Shown here: positions 1-12,119 of the stretch, in pieces
How positions within the stretch are numbered: position 1 is the stretch's first letter
Layout of the letters: the number at the start of each line of letters is the position of its first letter
DNA from: Lepidostoma basale
Lineage: Eukaryota; Arthropoda; Insecta; Trichoptera; Lepidostomatidae
Reading direction: 5' to 3'
Length of the DNA: 64,000 nucleotides
Assembly (NCBI GenBank): GCA_022606425.2
Contig: JAHDVF020001045.1
Coordinates: 248,001 to 312,000 of the forward strand
The notes under the pieces: model-generated
What the model saw: only the letters and a program-made list of their open reading frames with translations
Told to the model about the DNA's origin: nothing
The model's database searches: none
Made by a program: the position numbers and the translations under genes

Positions 1-1860
1 ACGGTAATAAAACGAGACTACCACACTTTTAGCTAAACCGGTTTACGCTTTGTAGTTTTATCCACTAATGCCAGGATACTGAACAGACTTTATAAATAAT
101 TCACCTTTTAGATATTACCTCAAGTTTTTTACTTTTTTTTTCGTTTACCTGAATAACCATCTGGGACGATTTGAAATATGTACACATCTGTGTTCAAATT
201 TTAAACTCTGTGGCTGTTCTTATATTAATAGCCTTCAAAGACTACGTTCCTTTTTAAATATAATTTATTACAAGCTATTTATATAGTTTTTCGCTTACAT
301 TTTATTGGCTTTAAATTTTCGCGTGATATATAATCTAAAAAAGAAAACACGTATTCAAGAAGAAAAAAATATTAAAGCTGTAATTATCATCGTCACTATT
401 ACACCCAATGGCGGTTGGTGTACAATTTTTTGGGTGTTCACCGTACACAAAATTACAAAAAATATATTGAATCTGAAGTTGACGTAACAGTATAAACATA
501 TGTATTTTTTTAAATAAGCAATTTGAAATTATTAGACTTATAAACATGTTATAATAGTGACCACATCGACTGTAATTTTTATTTTATGACATTTGGTTTC
601 TTACCTATTTGATTCAATCTTTGCGAACATGAGAGTTTCATCTACGTCCTTTGCTCGGTGGTTCTTTGATCACCGGACGTCCCCGGGCACTTGCAGCAAA
701 TCAATACTTTCATCTAGAAAATGCATCCATTCTGTACTTTGATTTGCGAAAGTTCCTTCGATCGCCGACCTTTATTGTGTATTAAAACTTTCATTTCAAA
801 CTAATACTCAAAACTTTCGATATTCCTGATATTTTCTATTGAACCCATTAACGTCTTATATTTTTTACGTATAATATTGGAAGTACTTTGTAGAACATTT
901 GGGGAATTATTGAACAGTAATAATGATATGCATATGATGTATAATATAATACTTTATGCGTTTATTGGTTAAGGTGACAATAGGAAGCAATCCTAGTACA
1001 TTAAAATGAATTCAGCGCACGTAATAGTATTTTATTTAAAATAATAATAATAATCTTTTGCTCGTCAATTTTCGACAGTCTCAATATATTCTGGAATTTG
1101 GCCTCACGTTGGGTGCCTATCGCCTTTCTTATTTAAAAAAAAACTTTTCCCAACCTTGAAGTGTCTTTCACACATCACATCTGTTTGCTAACACCGCCCA
1201 CAATTTAGTTTGATACTTTATTTTTATGCTCATCGATGACCTTGTCCCATATTGGAATTCGAATTCTAAATAATAGTGGGATGCTCGTTTAAATCAATAA
1301 AAAAATTGCACTTGCCAGATTTTTTTTCAGTATAGTTGTGTATTTACTCATGTAGATATTTAAACATACTATATAGGGTATAAACCAAGGCTAGCGGCTA
1401 TTTTTTAAATTGTCCCATTTATTGTTTATTTATTAATATGAAAAAATCTTAACATTTGAAGCACATAGTGTACGACGAAAAATAAAGTATTTTAATAATT
1501 TAACGTTTTAAAATTTGGATATGATGAACGTGTTATGTCGTAAATATTATAAATATCTCACGTTACAAATCTCGTATGTAGGTATCTATAGGAATAAGTT
1601 CTTTCTGGCCAAAACCCCACAAACAAAATACGTTATTACCGGATTTTTTTTGTGAAAAATTGTATTTTCGTTTTGTAAATCGATGTTTTTGGTGCTATAA
1701 AATGAGATAATTTTCAAATATTTTATCTCTTAATAAGATGCTTGGATCTTCTTTGGTTGGCTCAACAGATGCTCACGCAATTATTTATTTAACCTCATTC
1801 ATTCTCCCCATCACTCATCACTACCGCGTGGTTCTAATCATTATTATTTTAGTTACACAT
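1..1860. other. AT-rich non-coding stretch
   Basis: No convincing exon or recognisable mobile element was seen. Only short open frames occur, with low-complexity translations. A GC-richer patch at about 600-780 is unique-looking but has no coding signal. Confidence 0.5.
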
Positions 1861-1863
1861 TAC

Positions 1864-2137
1864 ATTAAGATGGTTTGGACACATGGAAAGAATGAATGAA
1901 GAAAGAATAGTGAAAAGTATATATTAACGATGTAAATGGAACTAGAAATATAGAGAGATCTAGAAAAACGTGGCAAATGAAATATTGAATGTCGACCACG
2001 TGAGGAGTCAGAGAAACCGACGTGCGTGGATTACACGATGTACGAATGTTAAGGAATCGAGAGAAATATGCCAGGAAAGAAAAGTGTGGCAGTCCTTTAT
2101 TTCTGGCTATCCCTGACGCGTAATGGTTAGTTACACA
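1864..2137 (+). mobile_element. LINE L-A fragment, 3' end
   Basis: The DNA matches other L-A copies from the RWFGHMERM-encoding stretch to the terminal (taatggttag) end. Reading frames are broken by small deletions, for example after the VNDVNGTRN-like segment. It is an old, 5'-truncated copy of the GTTA-tailed subfamily. Confidence 0.8.
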
Positions 2138-2639
2138 TGATATTTTTTCATTTGAATTTTTACTTCAAAAATTAATAATGAAATCGATCACAACATTTTA
2201 CCTTTATGTATGAAAATGTCCCCGTATATTATTATACTTACTTTAAATTTTTTTTGAATATTTTCATCTATTGTCTGATTGGTTTACTTTATCCCTAAAA
2301 TGTGTATACAAGTTAGTTGGTTAGTGTATGCCCCATTCGCTTTTTTCTTGACTGTTTTATTACAATAGTTTACATTTTACCACACCATTATGTATACAAA
2401 ATATATTTTCTACAGTAAAATTCCATTGCTAATTGGAAACCACAACCTTTTTATCTCAATTATAATATTTTCTCATTCAATATTAGTTTTGCAGACTCTA
2501 ACGACGCCTCCATACACGCTATGATCTCACTCGTGCTCCACATTAGATCGGTCCGCGTTGAATGCGTCGACTTCCAAATACATCCGAGTTTTAATATTCA
2601 CTTGACTCAAAGGCAATGGCGTTTTCAAATATTTTGGGA

Positions 2640-2760
2640 TATTCAATGCATTAAATTCAATTCTTGACTTAGGAGAGTATCTTGTCTTCTTAAAGTCGAA
2701 CTATTTCTCATGCGTTCCTGGTATTAAATATTATATTTTACCTGTTCTCAACAGATGAAT
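2640..2760 (+). repeat. Dispersed repeat, partner at 17985-18110
   Basis: The stretch with tatcttgtcttct, catgcgttc and tattttacctgt reappears in inverted orientation at 17985-18110. The family is not identified and no coding capacity is visible. Confidence 0.5.
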
Positions 2761-2873
2761 CTGATTTGATTTATTGATTGATACGTGTATCTGCAAGCGA
2801 GAGTTCAAAATATCTCAATTTATTTTAGTACTGATTTCTTTTGATACGTTATTGTTTTTTATTTGATTTTTAA

Positions 2874-2985
2874 ATAATATTATTTTACTATTATTATTAA
2901 TTATTATTTTAAATAATATTATTTTAAATAATATTATTTTAATAATATTATTTTACTATTATTATAATATTATTTTACTCTAAAT
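2874..2985. repeat. AT-only simple repeat
   Basis: Repeated aataatatt/attatttta units in both senses, almost free of G and C. This is low-complexity sequence. Confidence 0.85.
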
Positions 2986-3109
2986 ATACAAGAAAATCTT
3001 ACTGTGAGTTTTTACTTTGTTAAAATGCATTTCAGAAATCGTCTTAAAGATTTTGAAGAACTTGAGGCGTGAACACTGGAATTTGAAAGTGATGAATTAA
3101 TTTTATTTT

Positions 3110-3250
3110 TTTTCAAATTGAGTTTTCATTCTCGAAATGTTTCGAATATAAATATCATACCTTCATTATCGTTCATCATCAGTTTATATATTATAGTTCC
3201 CCCGACAATGAAAGTATGAAAGTTGAAACATGTCGAAAAAAAAATTAAAA
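3110..3250. repeat. Degenerate foldback element
   Basis: Two imperfect inverted segments, ataccttcattatcg and cgacaatgaaagtat, are followed by gttgaaacatgtcg. The cgaaacatgtc-like box recurs in MITE-1 and FB-3, so this is probably a decayed relative. Confidence 0.4.
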
Positions 3251-3782
3251 AAAAATGTTTTAATTAAAAAATAATCATTACTTCTTTTATAGATTAACAT
3301 TTAATTGAAATGTGTCTTGATAACACTCCGGGCCACACAAATCACGCCCCTGCATAAACTAATAACCCACCAAATCACCTTCCAACAATGTTCCCATCAG
3401 ACGTAAGAGGAATAGCCACATGAGCTGAACTTCTGTAAGCCAGAAGATCCAAGTCCAAGTAATACGATGTGGGTGCAATCCCAGAAATGTTTGGGCCTTC
3501 AAATGAATTTATCATCTGTAGTATGTATTTGCATTATCTCGCTCTTATGGATACTTAGCTTTACAACGCATTTTACTTCTAATAATATACTATTAGCACT
3601 CAACTTACAACCTTATCTAATATACATAATACTCGTATATTACCACGTTTCAATAATATAATACTGGAATGAACAAACACGAATCAGTTTCTTTTGTGAT
3701 CATATCTTCATCACGGTAAACGCGAAAGTAAAAGAAATATCTATTGTCAGTATTATCATTGATAAATTTGACATTACGATTT

Positions 3783-3990
3783 TATTAGTCGATGAATGCT
3801 TGCCCAAGCGTCGTGGTGAAGCTTGGTTTTTGTATCGGCTTATGAGCCATGTTCGGACGCTAGCATATGACGTCTCCTCTGAAGCAATTATCGTCTGCCC
3901 ACCAGCCGGCGATGATGTTACCGCTCTAGCTGTAGAAAGCTACCAAGCCAGCTAATTAGATCTAGCTGCGGTCGTCATTTTTTTCTTGTC
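3783..3990. other. GC-richer unique island
   Basis: About 200 bases less AT-rich than their surroundings, with no long frame and no similarity to the repeats in this window. It could be a regulatory element or an old repeat; the sequence alone does not decide. Confidence 0.25.
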
Positions 3991-4095
3991 GCACAGGAAT
4001 CAATATCGCGATAACACATTCGAAAGTTGTTTTAGCTCTCTCAAGTTCAATCCGCTCCTTTTACCATTGAACATAATATTAATAGAAGTAATATG

Positions 4096-4170
4096 TGAAC
4101 ATAACAATACATAGAGGAAGACCAAGAAAAATGTCACAATAAAATATTAAATGTCGGCCACGTGAGGGCC
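4096..4170 (+). mobile_element. LINE L-A sliver
   Basis: Matches the RGRPRKTW...LNVGHVR-coding part of L-A and breaks off abruptly at the GHVR codons. An opposite-strand copy starts about 40 bases further on. Confidence 0.65.
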
Positions 4171-4211
4171 CCGGGTCGGCATTGCATTTTCATTGAAACA
4201 TATTTTATTAA

Positions 4212-4535
4212 TAAAACTAACTAACCAACCATCACGCCGTCTCCCCGAAGGGGTAGGCAGAATGAATGGACTGCTACACTTTTCTTTCCTGACATATTTC
4301 TCTCGCTTCCTCAACATTCATACATCGTGTCATGCACGCGCGTCGATTTCTCTGACTCCTCACATGACCGACATTCAATATTTAATTTATTTTATCGTTC
4401 CACGTTTTCCTTGGTCTTCCTCTATTTCTGGTTCCATTTACATCGTTCACATATAATTTTTTTACCATTCTTTCTTCATTCATTCGTTCCATATATACAA
4501 ACCATCTTAATGATCCTTTAATTATTTTGTTCATT
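4212..4535 (-). mobile_element. LINE L-A fragment, 3' end
   Basis: On the minus strand it runs from the NKIIKGSLRWF-like codons to the 3' terminus, whose gttagttag tail lies at the low-coordinate end. Frames are interrupted. It belongs to the GTTA-tailed subfamily. Confidence 0.8.
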
Positions 4536-4659
4536 TAATAAAATTTAGATTTTACCTTTTATTGAATCGTCGACGTACGTGTATGGCATTTGATCTTGAA
4601 TTTTGTGATAAAAAATATATATTGGAGTTATCTTGTCATTTAGTACAGGGAGTATAACT

Positions 4660-5065
4660 ATTATCCTCTTTTGTACCCCTCACTATTTCTCACAGGAATG
4701 TTGGATTACAACACTCTTGAAACTCGTCGAATGATCTTTCTAGGTAAGCATTTTTTTAAACTATTATCCGGAGGTATTTACAATGCAGGAATACTGAGAG
4801 AACTAAATCTATACGTTCCCCAGAGTTATAGTAGTGCAAGGGGGCATATATTATTTTATGTTCCAAATTGCCGCACAGAGGCCCTTCGAAGTTCTTCTGT
4901 ATTGAAAGCGATTCGTCTTTTAAATTAGGTTGCAAAAGAGATAGACCTCTTTGGATGCAATTATGGCGAATTCGTGAATACCCTTACGATAAGGGCAGCA
5001 AGGAAATAACTGGCATATTCTTATTCATAAGGTATTGTGTAAATTTCCTTTAAATATATTTTTTT
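4660..5065 (+). mobile_element. Jockey/CR1-like LINE C-terminal fragment
   Basis: The frame from 4671 to 4928 contains LETRRMIFLGKHFFKLLSGG, then ELNLYVPQSY and HILFYVPNCRTEALRSS. This order (LExRR..F..KLL, VP, FYVPxxRT) is typical of the region after the reverse transcriptase in Jockey-superfamily LINEs. A second, minus-strand copy lies at 7382-7800 and shares the FYVPNCRTEALRSS segment and the downstream DRP...NKEIT stretch. Confidence 0.6.
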
Positions 5066-5089
5066 ACCCTTTACATCGATTTGGCTCGC

Positions 5090-5155
5090 ACTGTTATGAT
5101 GTAAGGAGTTTTTTCAACAAAATAATAATAATAATGATAATAATATTTTATGTCA
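5090..5155 (+). mobile_element. SINE 3' part
   Basis: The stretch gcactgttatgatgtaaggag followed by caacaaaataataataa matches the 3' part of the tRNA-derived SINE at 20033-20225. The tRNA-like head is absent here. Confidence 0.45.
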
Positions 5156-5471
5156 ATAAACTTTATAGTGGATTTCTTAATAGGTATTTATTTCCTTATC
5201 TGTTTAGCATAATCAATCAACAGACAGGTGTTTCACTGATGACCGAAATAGAGTTTTTTTACGTCTAGATGATGCGATGCACACATCTGTTCTTCATCCT
5301 ACGCGTTGAAATCATTGGATAACTGTGTATCTACGTTTACAAATTACGTAAAAAAATACTCTACGTAAACGTTCATATTTCGCCCACTCAATAATGTGTG
5401 TTAGTTTATGATTAATACATATGTTTTTTTTTTTTTTGATATCAATGTTCGCGTTGTTTCCACATCTGGAG

Positions 5472-5720
5472 CTCTCCGGGTACGTTGACCTGGTTGTTCA
5501 CTTGAAAAAAGGATTTACGTATTGTGAAGATGTGGCTCTCGAGACTTGGCGGTTCATGACTGCCATGTCCATGTACGGCACGGATCGTGGGCGGTGGCGG
5601 CACGTTCGAGTGAAGACGCCGTACAAATATCTCGACATTCCCGACCTTTTGCTCCGTCTTGGGAGTCAATGGGCGTCGCGCCGGGATGACTCCGCGCACA
5701 GAATGCCTTCGATCCAGATT
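5472..5720 (+). CDS. Candidate exon of an unrecognised gene
   Basis: This GC-richer block stands out from AT-rich flanks. The + frame is open from 5421 to 5870, and its core (SGYVDLVVHLKKGF, then ETWRFMTAMSMYG, then YLDIPDLLLRLGSQW) reads like a folded protein. A possible splice acceptor (cacatctggag) ends at 5471 and would put the core in phase 0. No strong donor follows: the nearest GTs, near 5720-5750, are weak. The frame then runs into an L-A LINE fragment at 5812, so the end is uncertain. The minus strand is also open for about 85 codons across the same block, which weakens the case. I do not recognise the family, and it may be a non-coding island. Nothing links it to the TACC gene. Confidence 0.35.
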
Positions 5721-5811
5721 GTTTTTAATTCATGTTTACACTTGTATCCTTTACTGGAGGAAAAGCCAATATTTTTTATTGAATCAATTTTTTTTCTTCC
5801 ACTTTTATATA

Positions 5812-6265
5812 CACATATGGAAAGAATGAATGAAGAAAGAATGGTAAAAAATTATATGTTAACGATGTAAATAGAACCAGAAATAGAGGAAGACCGAGGA
5901 ACGTGACACGATCAAATAAGTCAGAGAAATCGCCGCGCGTGCATGACACGATGTATGAATGTTGGGGAAGCGAGAGAAATATGTCAAGAAAAGACGATCT
6001 TCTTGGCATAGTGGTAAGAGCTCTGACTTCCACACCGAAGGTCCCGGTGTGATTGTCACACTGTCGTTGTTCTGGTGTAGAATTCACGTGACAATAAAAC
6101 GGCGATATATTGGCTACTTATCACGTGTCATGAGAATCAATATAATAGCTAAAAAAAATATTATATAGTAATTGGGTTCAAACGACCTGTTTGAAAAGAA
6201 AATGTGGCAATCTATTCTTTCTGCCTACCCCTTCGGGGAGACGGCGTGATGGTTAGTTAGTTAAT
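5812..6265 (+). mobile_element. LINE L-A fragment split by a SINE
   Basis: The L-A sequence encoding HMERMNEERMVK begins here and is interrupted at 5993. It resumes at 6193 with aagtgtggc-like sequence and ends in the gtgatggttagttag tail. The missing piece is a tRNA-derived SINE flanked by gaaaag on both sides. Confidence 0.85.
5994..6192 (+). mobile_element. tRNA-derived SINE nested in L-A
   Basis: The head reads cttggcatagtggtaagagc (A-box-like), then ccgaaggtcccggtgtgatt (a decayed B box). The body then matches the SINEs at 20033 and 58262, including attcacgtgacaataaaa and atgagaatcaatataa. The gaaaag repeats at both edges (5988-5993, 6193-6198) look like a target-site duplication. Confidence 0.75.
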
Positions 6266-6399
6266 TTTTATACGTTGACAACCAATACATGAAAGAATAC
6301 GATGCCGACGCAAAGGAATTCTTCGACCAGCAGTAATAATCGAGCGCCTAGCCGATGAATGCGGATGTTTTAGAAATAGTAACACAACTAATTTTGCTT

Positions 6400-6720
6400 T
6401 AATTATTAATGTCGCTATTACGGCCGACTAGGTGCAAACGCCGTTACTGCAGTACGTGTACATATGCCGACTGGAGTCGATGGACCCATTGGAGATATCC
6501 TCGCATCACCATTGTCCGGGACTCGGGGTCATGCAGTGCAGTCTCGGACACAATTCCAAGTATCTTAATTCCCGCTGCAGACGAGTTTAATAGGCCTATT
6601 GTAATTCGATTCCGGCGGTGCATCTTTACAAGTGTCGTTTGCGGATTTCATCTTCGCTTTTTGAGATATCTTGATTATCATCACGCTATAACTCTGCGAT
6701 GAGAGAAATCAGCAGTGGAG
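6400..6720. other. GC-richer unique island
   Basis: About 320 bases of balanced base composition between AT-rich repeats. The 97-codon + frame inside has a biased Arg/Ile/Cys composition and no recognisable motif, so I do not call it a gene. A regulatory element is possible. Confidence 0.25.
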
Positions 6721-7136
6721 CATAACTTAATTTCCTCGGGCGCAATACACCTAACTTGATTGCGGTGGGTTGTTCACCTTGTCGTTTATTATGGAATCTA
6801 CACGAGACAAGACCATAAGACTAACATTTTATTTATTTCTTGTATATTCTCCATCACTTTGTGTTGTGGATTTTCACATTTGAATATATTTTTTGAAAAC
6901 ATGTTTTCACAAAACTTTTTTTGTACTTTTCAACAACATATTTCGGGCTACATACGCCCTTCTTCTGTGTAGAGAAAAATCGTAACTTGTTTACTAAATA
7001 AGAGGGAGTTAAGTCTAGAGGTAGTTAATATTATTATTTAATTGGATTTGTGGGATAAAGGGAACAAATCAATTATTGTTGTAAATTTATTATTATTTTA
7101 TTAAATATTTCTTTACATATTTATTGTTTCTTAAAC

Positions 7137-7383
7137 AATGATGTAAAACTCCATATTAAATAATTAATACTAACGAAAATGTCAGTTTTCTAGAAGTTTT
7201 ATTATATTCGCCCTTCTAAGGCATTATCAAATGTTCATAATGCATTATCCTTCTAAGGCATTATAACATGTTCAAACATTTGATAAAGCCTTAGAAGTGC
7301 GAAACATGTCATTCCCATAAAATATAATAAAACTTCTAGAAAACTGACGTTTACATTTGTATTAATTATCTCTTTACATCATT
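7137..7383. mobile_element. MITE-1 foldback element
   Basis: The terminal inverted repeats start aatgatgtaaa and contain cagttttctagaagtttta. The right arm carries the complement (aaaacttctagaaaactg). The interior holds ttctaaggcattat and agaagtgcgaaacatgtc, the hallmark of this family. There is no coding capacity, so it is a non-autonomous DNA-transposon-like element. Relatives lie at 40545, 55205, 57115 and 59650. Confidence 0.8.
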
Positions 7384-7800
7384 ACAACAGAGGTTCAGGT
7401 CTACCGGCTATTTCTCTTACGTTTGTAGGAAACATTGCTGGAAAATCCCAAATTGATGCAAAGAGTGGAAACAATGAGCATTTATGGAAATGTGCATAGA
7501 ACCATGTGAATAGAAATATAACAGTTATCTCTTTGTTGCTCGTATCATTGGGATGTTTATAAATTCGGTATAGCTGTATGTAAATAGGTCGATCTTGAAT
7601 GCGCCTCCTCATTTAGGAGACAAATCGCCTTCAATCAGGAGAACTTCGTAGCGCTTCCGTGCGGCAATTCGGGACATAAAATAATACACGGCCCCTTGGT
7701 CGGCTATAACAGCGTGGAACGTATAGATTTAGTTCTCTCAGATTCTTGGATAGTAAATACCCCCGGATAATATTTTTAAAATACGTTTATCGAGAAATAA
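7382..7800 (-). mobile_element. Jockey/CR1-like LINE C-terminal fragment
   Basis: The minus-strand translation shows ELNLYVPRCYS, FYVPNCRTEALRSS and then DRPIYIQLYRIYKHPNDTSN, parallel to the + copy at 4660-5065. Several stops interrupt it. The coding similarity between the copies ends at the low-coordinate edge beside MITE-1. Confidence 0.6.
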
Positions 7801-7920
7801 TATGTTACAAGAGTATTGACGTCACGCAATACGCTATATCATATTTAAAAAATTAAGTTACCCGAGTTTCAAATCTCACAGTTATTTGAAATATGATTTG
7901 CAATCTTATATAAGTAATAT

Positions 7921-8062
7921 GACCACGTGAGGAATCGGAGAAATCGATGTGCGTACATTAAACGATGTATGAATGTTGAGGAAACGAGAGAAGTATGTCA
8001 GGAATGAATATTGTGGCGGTCCATTATTTCTGCCTACCCCTTTGTAGGCGATGTAATGGTTA
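7921..8062 (+). mobile_element. LINE L-A 3' terminal fragment
   Basis: Holds only the last about 140 bases of L-A, from the GHVRNRRN-like codons through tctgcctaccccttt to gtaatggttag. The 5' truncation is more severe than in the neighbouring copies. Confidence 0.8.
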
Positions 8063-8234
8063 GATAGTTTAATATGACTGAATGTATCTTTCGACGCATG
8101 AATCTACTTATTTTTTTAATGTACAATCCAAAAACGTTTACAAGTACACAATAAGTGATAGTTTTGTTATTAAGTTATTACCTATTTTGTAGTGTTTTTT
8201 TTTTTTTTTTAATATTATGTATTAGTAGTTGGAT

Positions 8235-8715
8235 TTCTGGTCTTCAATGGAGTTCTGGTCCCAACCCTTATGTATGGAAGCGAAGCATGGAGTTGGCAGA
8301 AGAAAGATGAGAGCAGAATAAATGCGGTAGAGATGAGGTCCCTAAGACGTATGTGTGGTAGAATGATGTACGACAGAATCTCAAATGCTGATATTAGAAA
8401 GGAATGTAGAGCGAAATAAGGTATTATGAACAATATTATGAAAGGATCGCTGCGTTGGTTCGGACATATTATGGAGCGCATGGGTGAAGAAAGAATGGTT
8501 AAAAAAGTATACGTTAACGATGTAAATGGAGTACGGAGTCGACGTAGACCGAGGAAAACATGGCATGACCAAATTAATCAAATTTTAAAGATTGGTCATG
8601 TTAGAAGCCGGAAGAATCGACGTGCGTGTATGACTCGCTGTATGTCAGAATATAGTAGTATGGCGGTTCACTCTCGGGAAACAGCGTAATGGTTTGTTTT
8701 GTTTGTTTGTTTTAT
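8235..8715 (+). mobile_element. LINE L-A copy, GTTT-tailed subfamily
   Basis: Starts at the VLVPTLMYGSEAWSWQKKDE codons and runs to an 87-codon frame (8426-8689) with MKGSLRWFGH and RRPRKTWHDQINQI. It ends in tggtttgttttgtttgttt. A one-codon insertion splits GHMERM into GHIMERM, and a deletion removes part of the NVEEAREVCQ region. Confidence 0.88.
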
Positions 8716-9093
8716 GTATTAGTAATATATCCGCATTAATACCATACGAAACTTGCCAGATGGTATTTATTTTATAGCGGAAAATTACAGTCGTATATGG
8801 AATGAAAGGAAGTTTAAATGCAATGAAATATGATCTTTTAGTTCAGATGTGTGCGTAAGAAAAAAATACATCTCGAATTTCAATTGATGATGCGAAGAAT
8901 CAAGACTGTCCGTGGCTTTGTTCGTAAATAAATTTTCGGCAATCAATCATGCGGTGGTTTCAGCTATGAAACCAAAGAGACGGGCCTCTGCTAGATGTGA
9001 GTCATTATTATGAAGATGAGTATTAGGGAATGTGATCACGATTCTTGTGGCCGCTCTTGACTACAGCTGGCTACTATGTACAGTACCTAATAC

Positions 9094-9847
9094 CAGTGGC
9101 GTTACTTCCATACAAGCCGAAAAGCCGGGCTTGCCTTAAAAAATCTATAATAAAACGATGTTTTTTGCGCGTTCGGGCCGTCTACTCAAAATGACTCCGC
9201 TGTCATGCGCAGAAATGACCTAAGTGTATGTTTTGTTCCATTGATACGCGCCGTATTTTATTTCACTCATACGTATTGTAGATGAGATGCTCGCGAAGTC
9301 GCCTACGTCCACATGTTTTGTATCATGTTTTCGATGGGCTTCATATTGGGCTAGCAAAAAATGTAAAAAGGTCTTTGTCGCACTTGCGTATTTTTGGCTT
9401 GTAATCATATAGCTAGGTGCATATATACCAGTAGATATCTACTACTTTTTGTATGGATTTGAAACCGGGCTTTATCACTCTGAAGTACGAGTATGTTACT
9501 ATTCGATGTGTCACGAACTCCATTTCTATTGTCAGAATGTTATCTGTCATTTACGTTATGTGCAGAAATGTTGTGAAAATAAAGATTTTGTAATTTTCAG
9601 CGTTTCACAAATTTATTATTATTGTATTTGTAAATACATTATTATATTATACAAGAACATGAGTTTGATGACGCAGAATTTTTTTTTGTATAGATTTAAA
9701 ATGGCCTAAAATGGGATTAAAATAAATTAATTAAAAAAGATAAAACTCCTTTAATCCGGAAAACACATTATCGTGACCCTCTACAAATTTTATAACACAA
9801 AAAGTCGGACGGGGTTGCCTTACTGGTTGACCCTAGGCACGCCACTG
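9094..9847. mobile_element. hAT-like non-autonomous transposon
   Basis: The ends are cagtggcgt (9094) and acgccactg (9839-9847), perfect inverted 9-mers of hAT type. The flanking 8-mers are cctaatac and agtaatac, identical over their last six bases, which suits the 8-bp duplication of hAT elements. No hAT transposase domain is recognisable inside. Confidence 0.65.
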
Positions 9848-10108
9848 AGTAATACTTATTTGCAGCTTCTAACTATGTACAGCGATCTCCTAATGAAGTG
9901 TCAGATGGTTCTGGCCTTGTAAGCGCTAAATAAGCAGTTGAAAAACTCCGCAGCGCCTTGGAAACTCAATTTTATTATTTTTCTAGGCGAGCATTATGCA
10001 TTCCTCTCTCCTTGATGTACGCTGCAATTATTTGTATCTTTGAACTCAATATTAAAATTAATTCGTATTGTTTAGCCAACCTCGCATTGTCTGCGGCTGT
10101 AACATGTA

Positions 10109-10480
10109 TAAATTCGGTACCTATTTGGCAAAAGGTCCCAACTGCTTTTTTAATGAATTTTATAGGAGAGCAAAAATAATTTTTTTTTACATTATTTTGA
10201 TTATTTATAAAAATGTTATTTGTGTTCCAAATTGTTTATTTCAAATGTCTAACGTTATCCACAAGATATATCAGTAACTAAATTTAAAAAATATATAAAT
10301 ATATTTAAAAAAAAGTAAGGGTTGAATGCAATTGTACATAAAAAAATACATTAAAAAAATGTAATAAAAAAAATACAGTAAAGTACAAAAGTACGTTTTG
10401 TCAAAACATAAAGATGGTATATTAACTCAATTTCACAAAAAACGCATTTGGGACCTTTTGCCAAATAAGTACCGAATTAT
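10109..10480. mobile_element. Short inverted-repeat element
   Basis: A nearly perfect inverted repeat of about 29 bp bounds it. The left end carries cggtacctatttggcaaaag and the right end the complement, cttttgccaaataagtaccg. The 370-base interior is AT-rich and non-coding. The superfamily is unclear. Confidence 0.7.
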
Positions 10481-10489
10481 AGTTTTAGA

Positions 10490-11480
10490 AAATAATTTTC
10501 AATACAAAATTACTTTTTAATTTCCCATTTTAGGCACGTCATCAAACTATTTAATTATTATTTCTCCGACGTCTCTTAATTAATCGAAAGTTAGGTATTT
10601 AATTGAAGTTCCCCTCCCCGTTCCTTTGTAAGAAACTTCATACAGCTGATAACATCCGTGAAGAGTTATTATGTATTATGAATTTTACAGTGGCGTGCAG
10701 CATACAATCTGTACGTTGTGAAATTGATAAAAAAAATACAACTGCAAATAATTAAATCCGATTTTTGGCGTTGATCAATGGCTATGCGCTGTTTCCAGCT
10801 TGCGTGGGATATACGGCACCGTTTTTTTTGTAATGGTACAATTGAAATTAAATACAGATTAACCCTTAAACCGCTAAGCAAATGTTACTCTATTTTTCAT
10901 TGCTACGCTACCTCGTATATTATTATCCTGTCATTAGTCAACACATCTACAGCCATAATGACCTTTACACCGAAGTACGAGATTGTTCTATTAGCGAAAT
11001 CTTCGATAAAGCGAAATCTGGTATACGAGTGTATGACAATGCGAACATAAGTTGTATATTATTTTTCACATACATCGCAATCAATGTCATTAAATTGAAT
11101 AAATGAATTGATAGCAAACTTCATTTGTATTAGTTAAATTAATAATTTATTTTATTTTATTTTATTTATATAATACAATACACAAATGAGACATAACAAA
11201 CGAAAAATATTTAGGCGACTCATTTGGACACAAAACGGTGTTACAAAGATAAGATAAACACAATGAAACCAAAAAAGCATACATATCAGAAGGAACCCAA
11301 ATATGCCTTCGTCAGTGAGGCAGTACTCTTTCTAGAATTTGTATTTGATTCAACTTCAGAATTGCTCTTCCTACTGGCATATGCACTATAAATGCTCGAA
11401 TATCGCAATAGCAAAGCGTTGCCGGGTTCGCTAGTTGTGAATAAAATGTCACTTTTAACACGAAATTTTCTTACAAATCT
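10490..11480. other. No gene recognised
   Basis: AT-rich sequence with short frames only. A fragment near 11402-11435 (gcaaagcgttgccgggttcg) looks like a piece of a dispersed repeat, but I cannot classify it. Confidence 0.4.
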
Positions 11481-11493
11481 AATTAACTAACTA

Positions 11494-11680
11494 ACTAACT
11501 AACCATCACGCCATCTCCCTGAAAGGGTAGGCAGAAAGAATGGACTGTCACACTTTTACTGATGCGGCACTCCATCCTTCTCTTTTCGCTCCGCGGGAGA
11601 CGCGGTGTGATGGGTTGCGAACCTCATCGCCACCAATAGGCATCTCCCGCGCACACTCTGATCGTGCAACACCCACAAAA
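11494..11680 (-). mobile_element. SINE-like element with L-A 3' tail
   Basis: Read on the minus strand, the body starts near ttattttgtgggtgttg. It continues through cctattggtggcgatgaggt and aaggatggagtgccgcatca. From there the last about 60 bases (gtccattctttctgcctacc to the gttagttagttag tail) are those of LINE L-A. The body is not L-A coding sequence. Copies at 22992 and 24424 share the same junction. Confidence 0.75.
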
Positions 11681-12119
11681 TAAATCTAAAATAAATAATA
11701 TAAAATACAATGATATAAAATAAAATAACAAAATAAAAATAATTTAACACAAAATGTTCTTTTTAGATGGTGCACATATTGTCTATTTAATTTATGTTCC
11801 ACGAATCCGTCGTTTTTTTAATTTAGCACATAATGTAATAACACATAATGTTTTTTTCGATGTTGCACATGTTGACATGGACGATCTAATTATTATCGCA
11901 ATAATTGATTATATCAGTATCTTCCTCGAATATCAAAGAATCGTTGAACACACACTCGAGACCCCGATGCGCCCGACTTTTTAATCTGACTATGGTCGGT
12001 CGTAGCGGGCAAAGAGTTATAATATTATATTCATTAATGTCAAGTATTTTATAAACGATTGTTTCGTCATTTTGTCGGCCATTTTGTTAAATTGATAATT
12101 ATTTATCGTCAGATTTTGT

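Noticed and set aside
6409..6702. 97-codon gene in a GC-richer island
   Set aside because: Unusual composition without motif or splice sites; kept only as an unclassified island.
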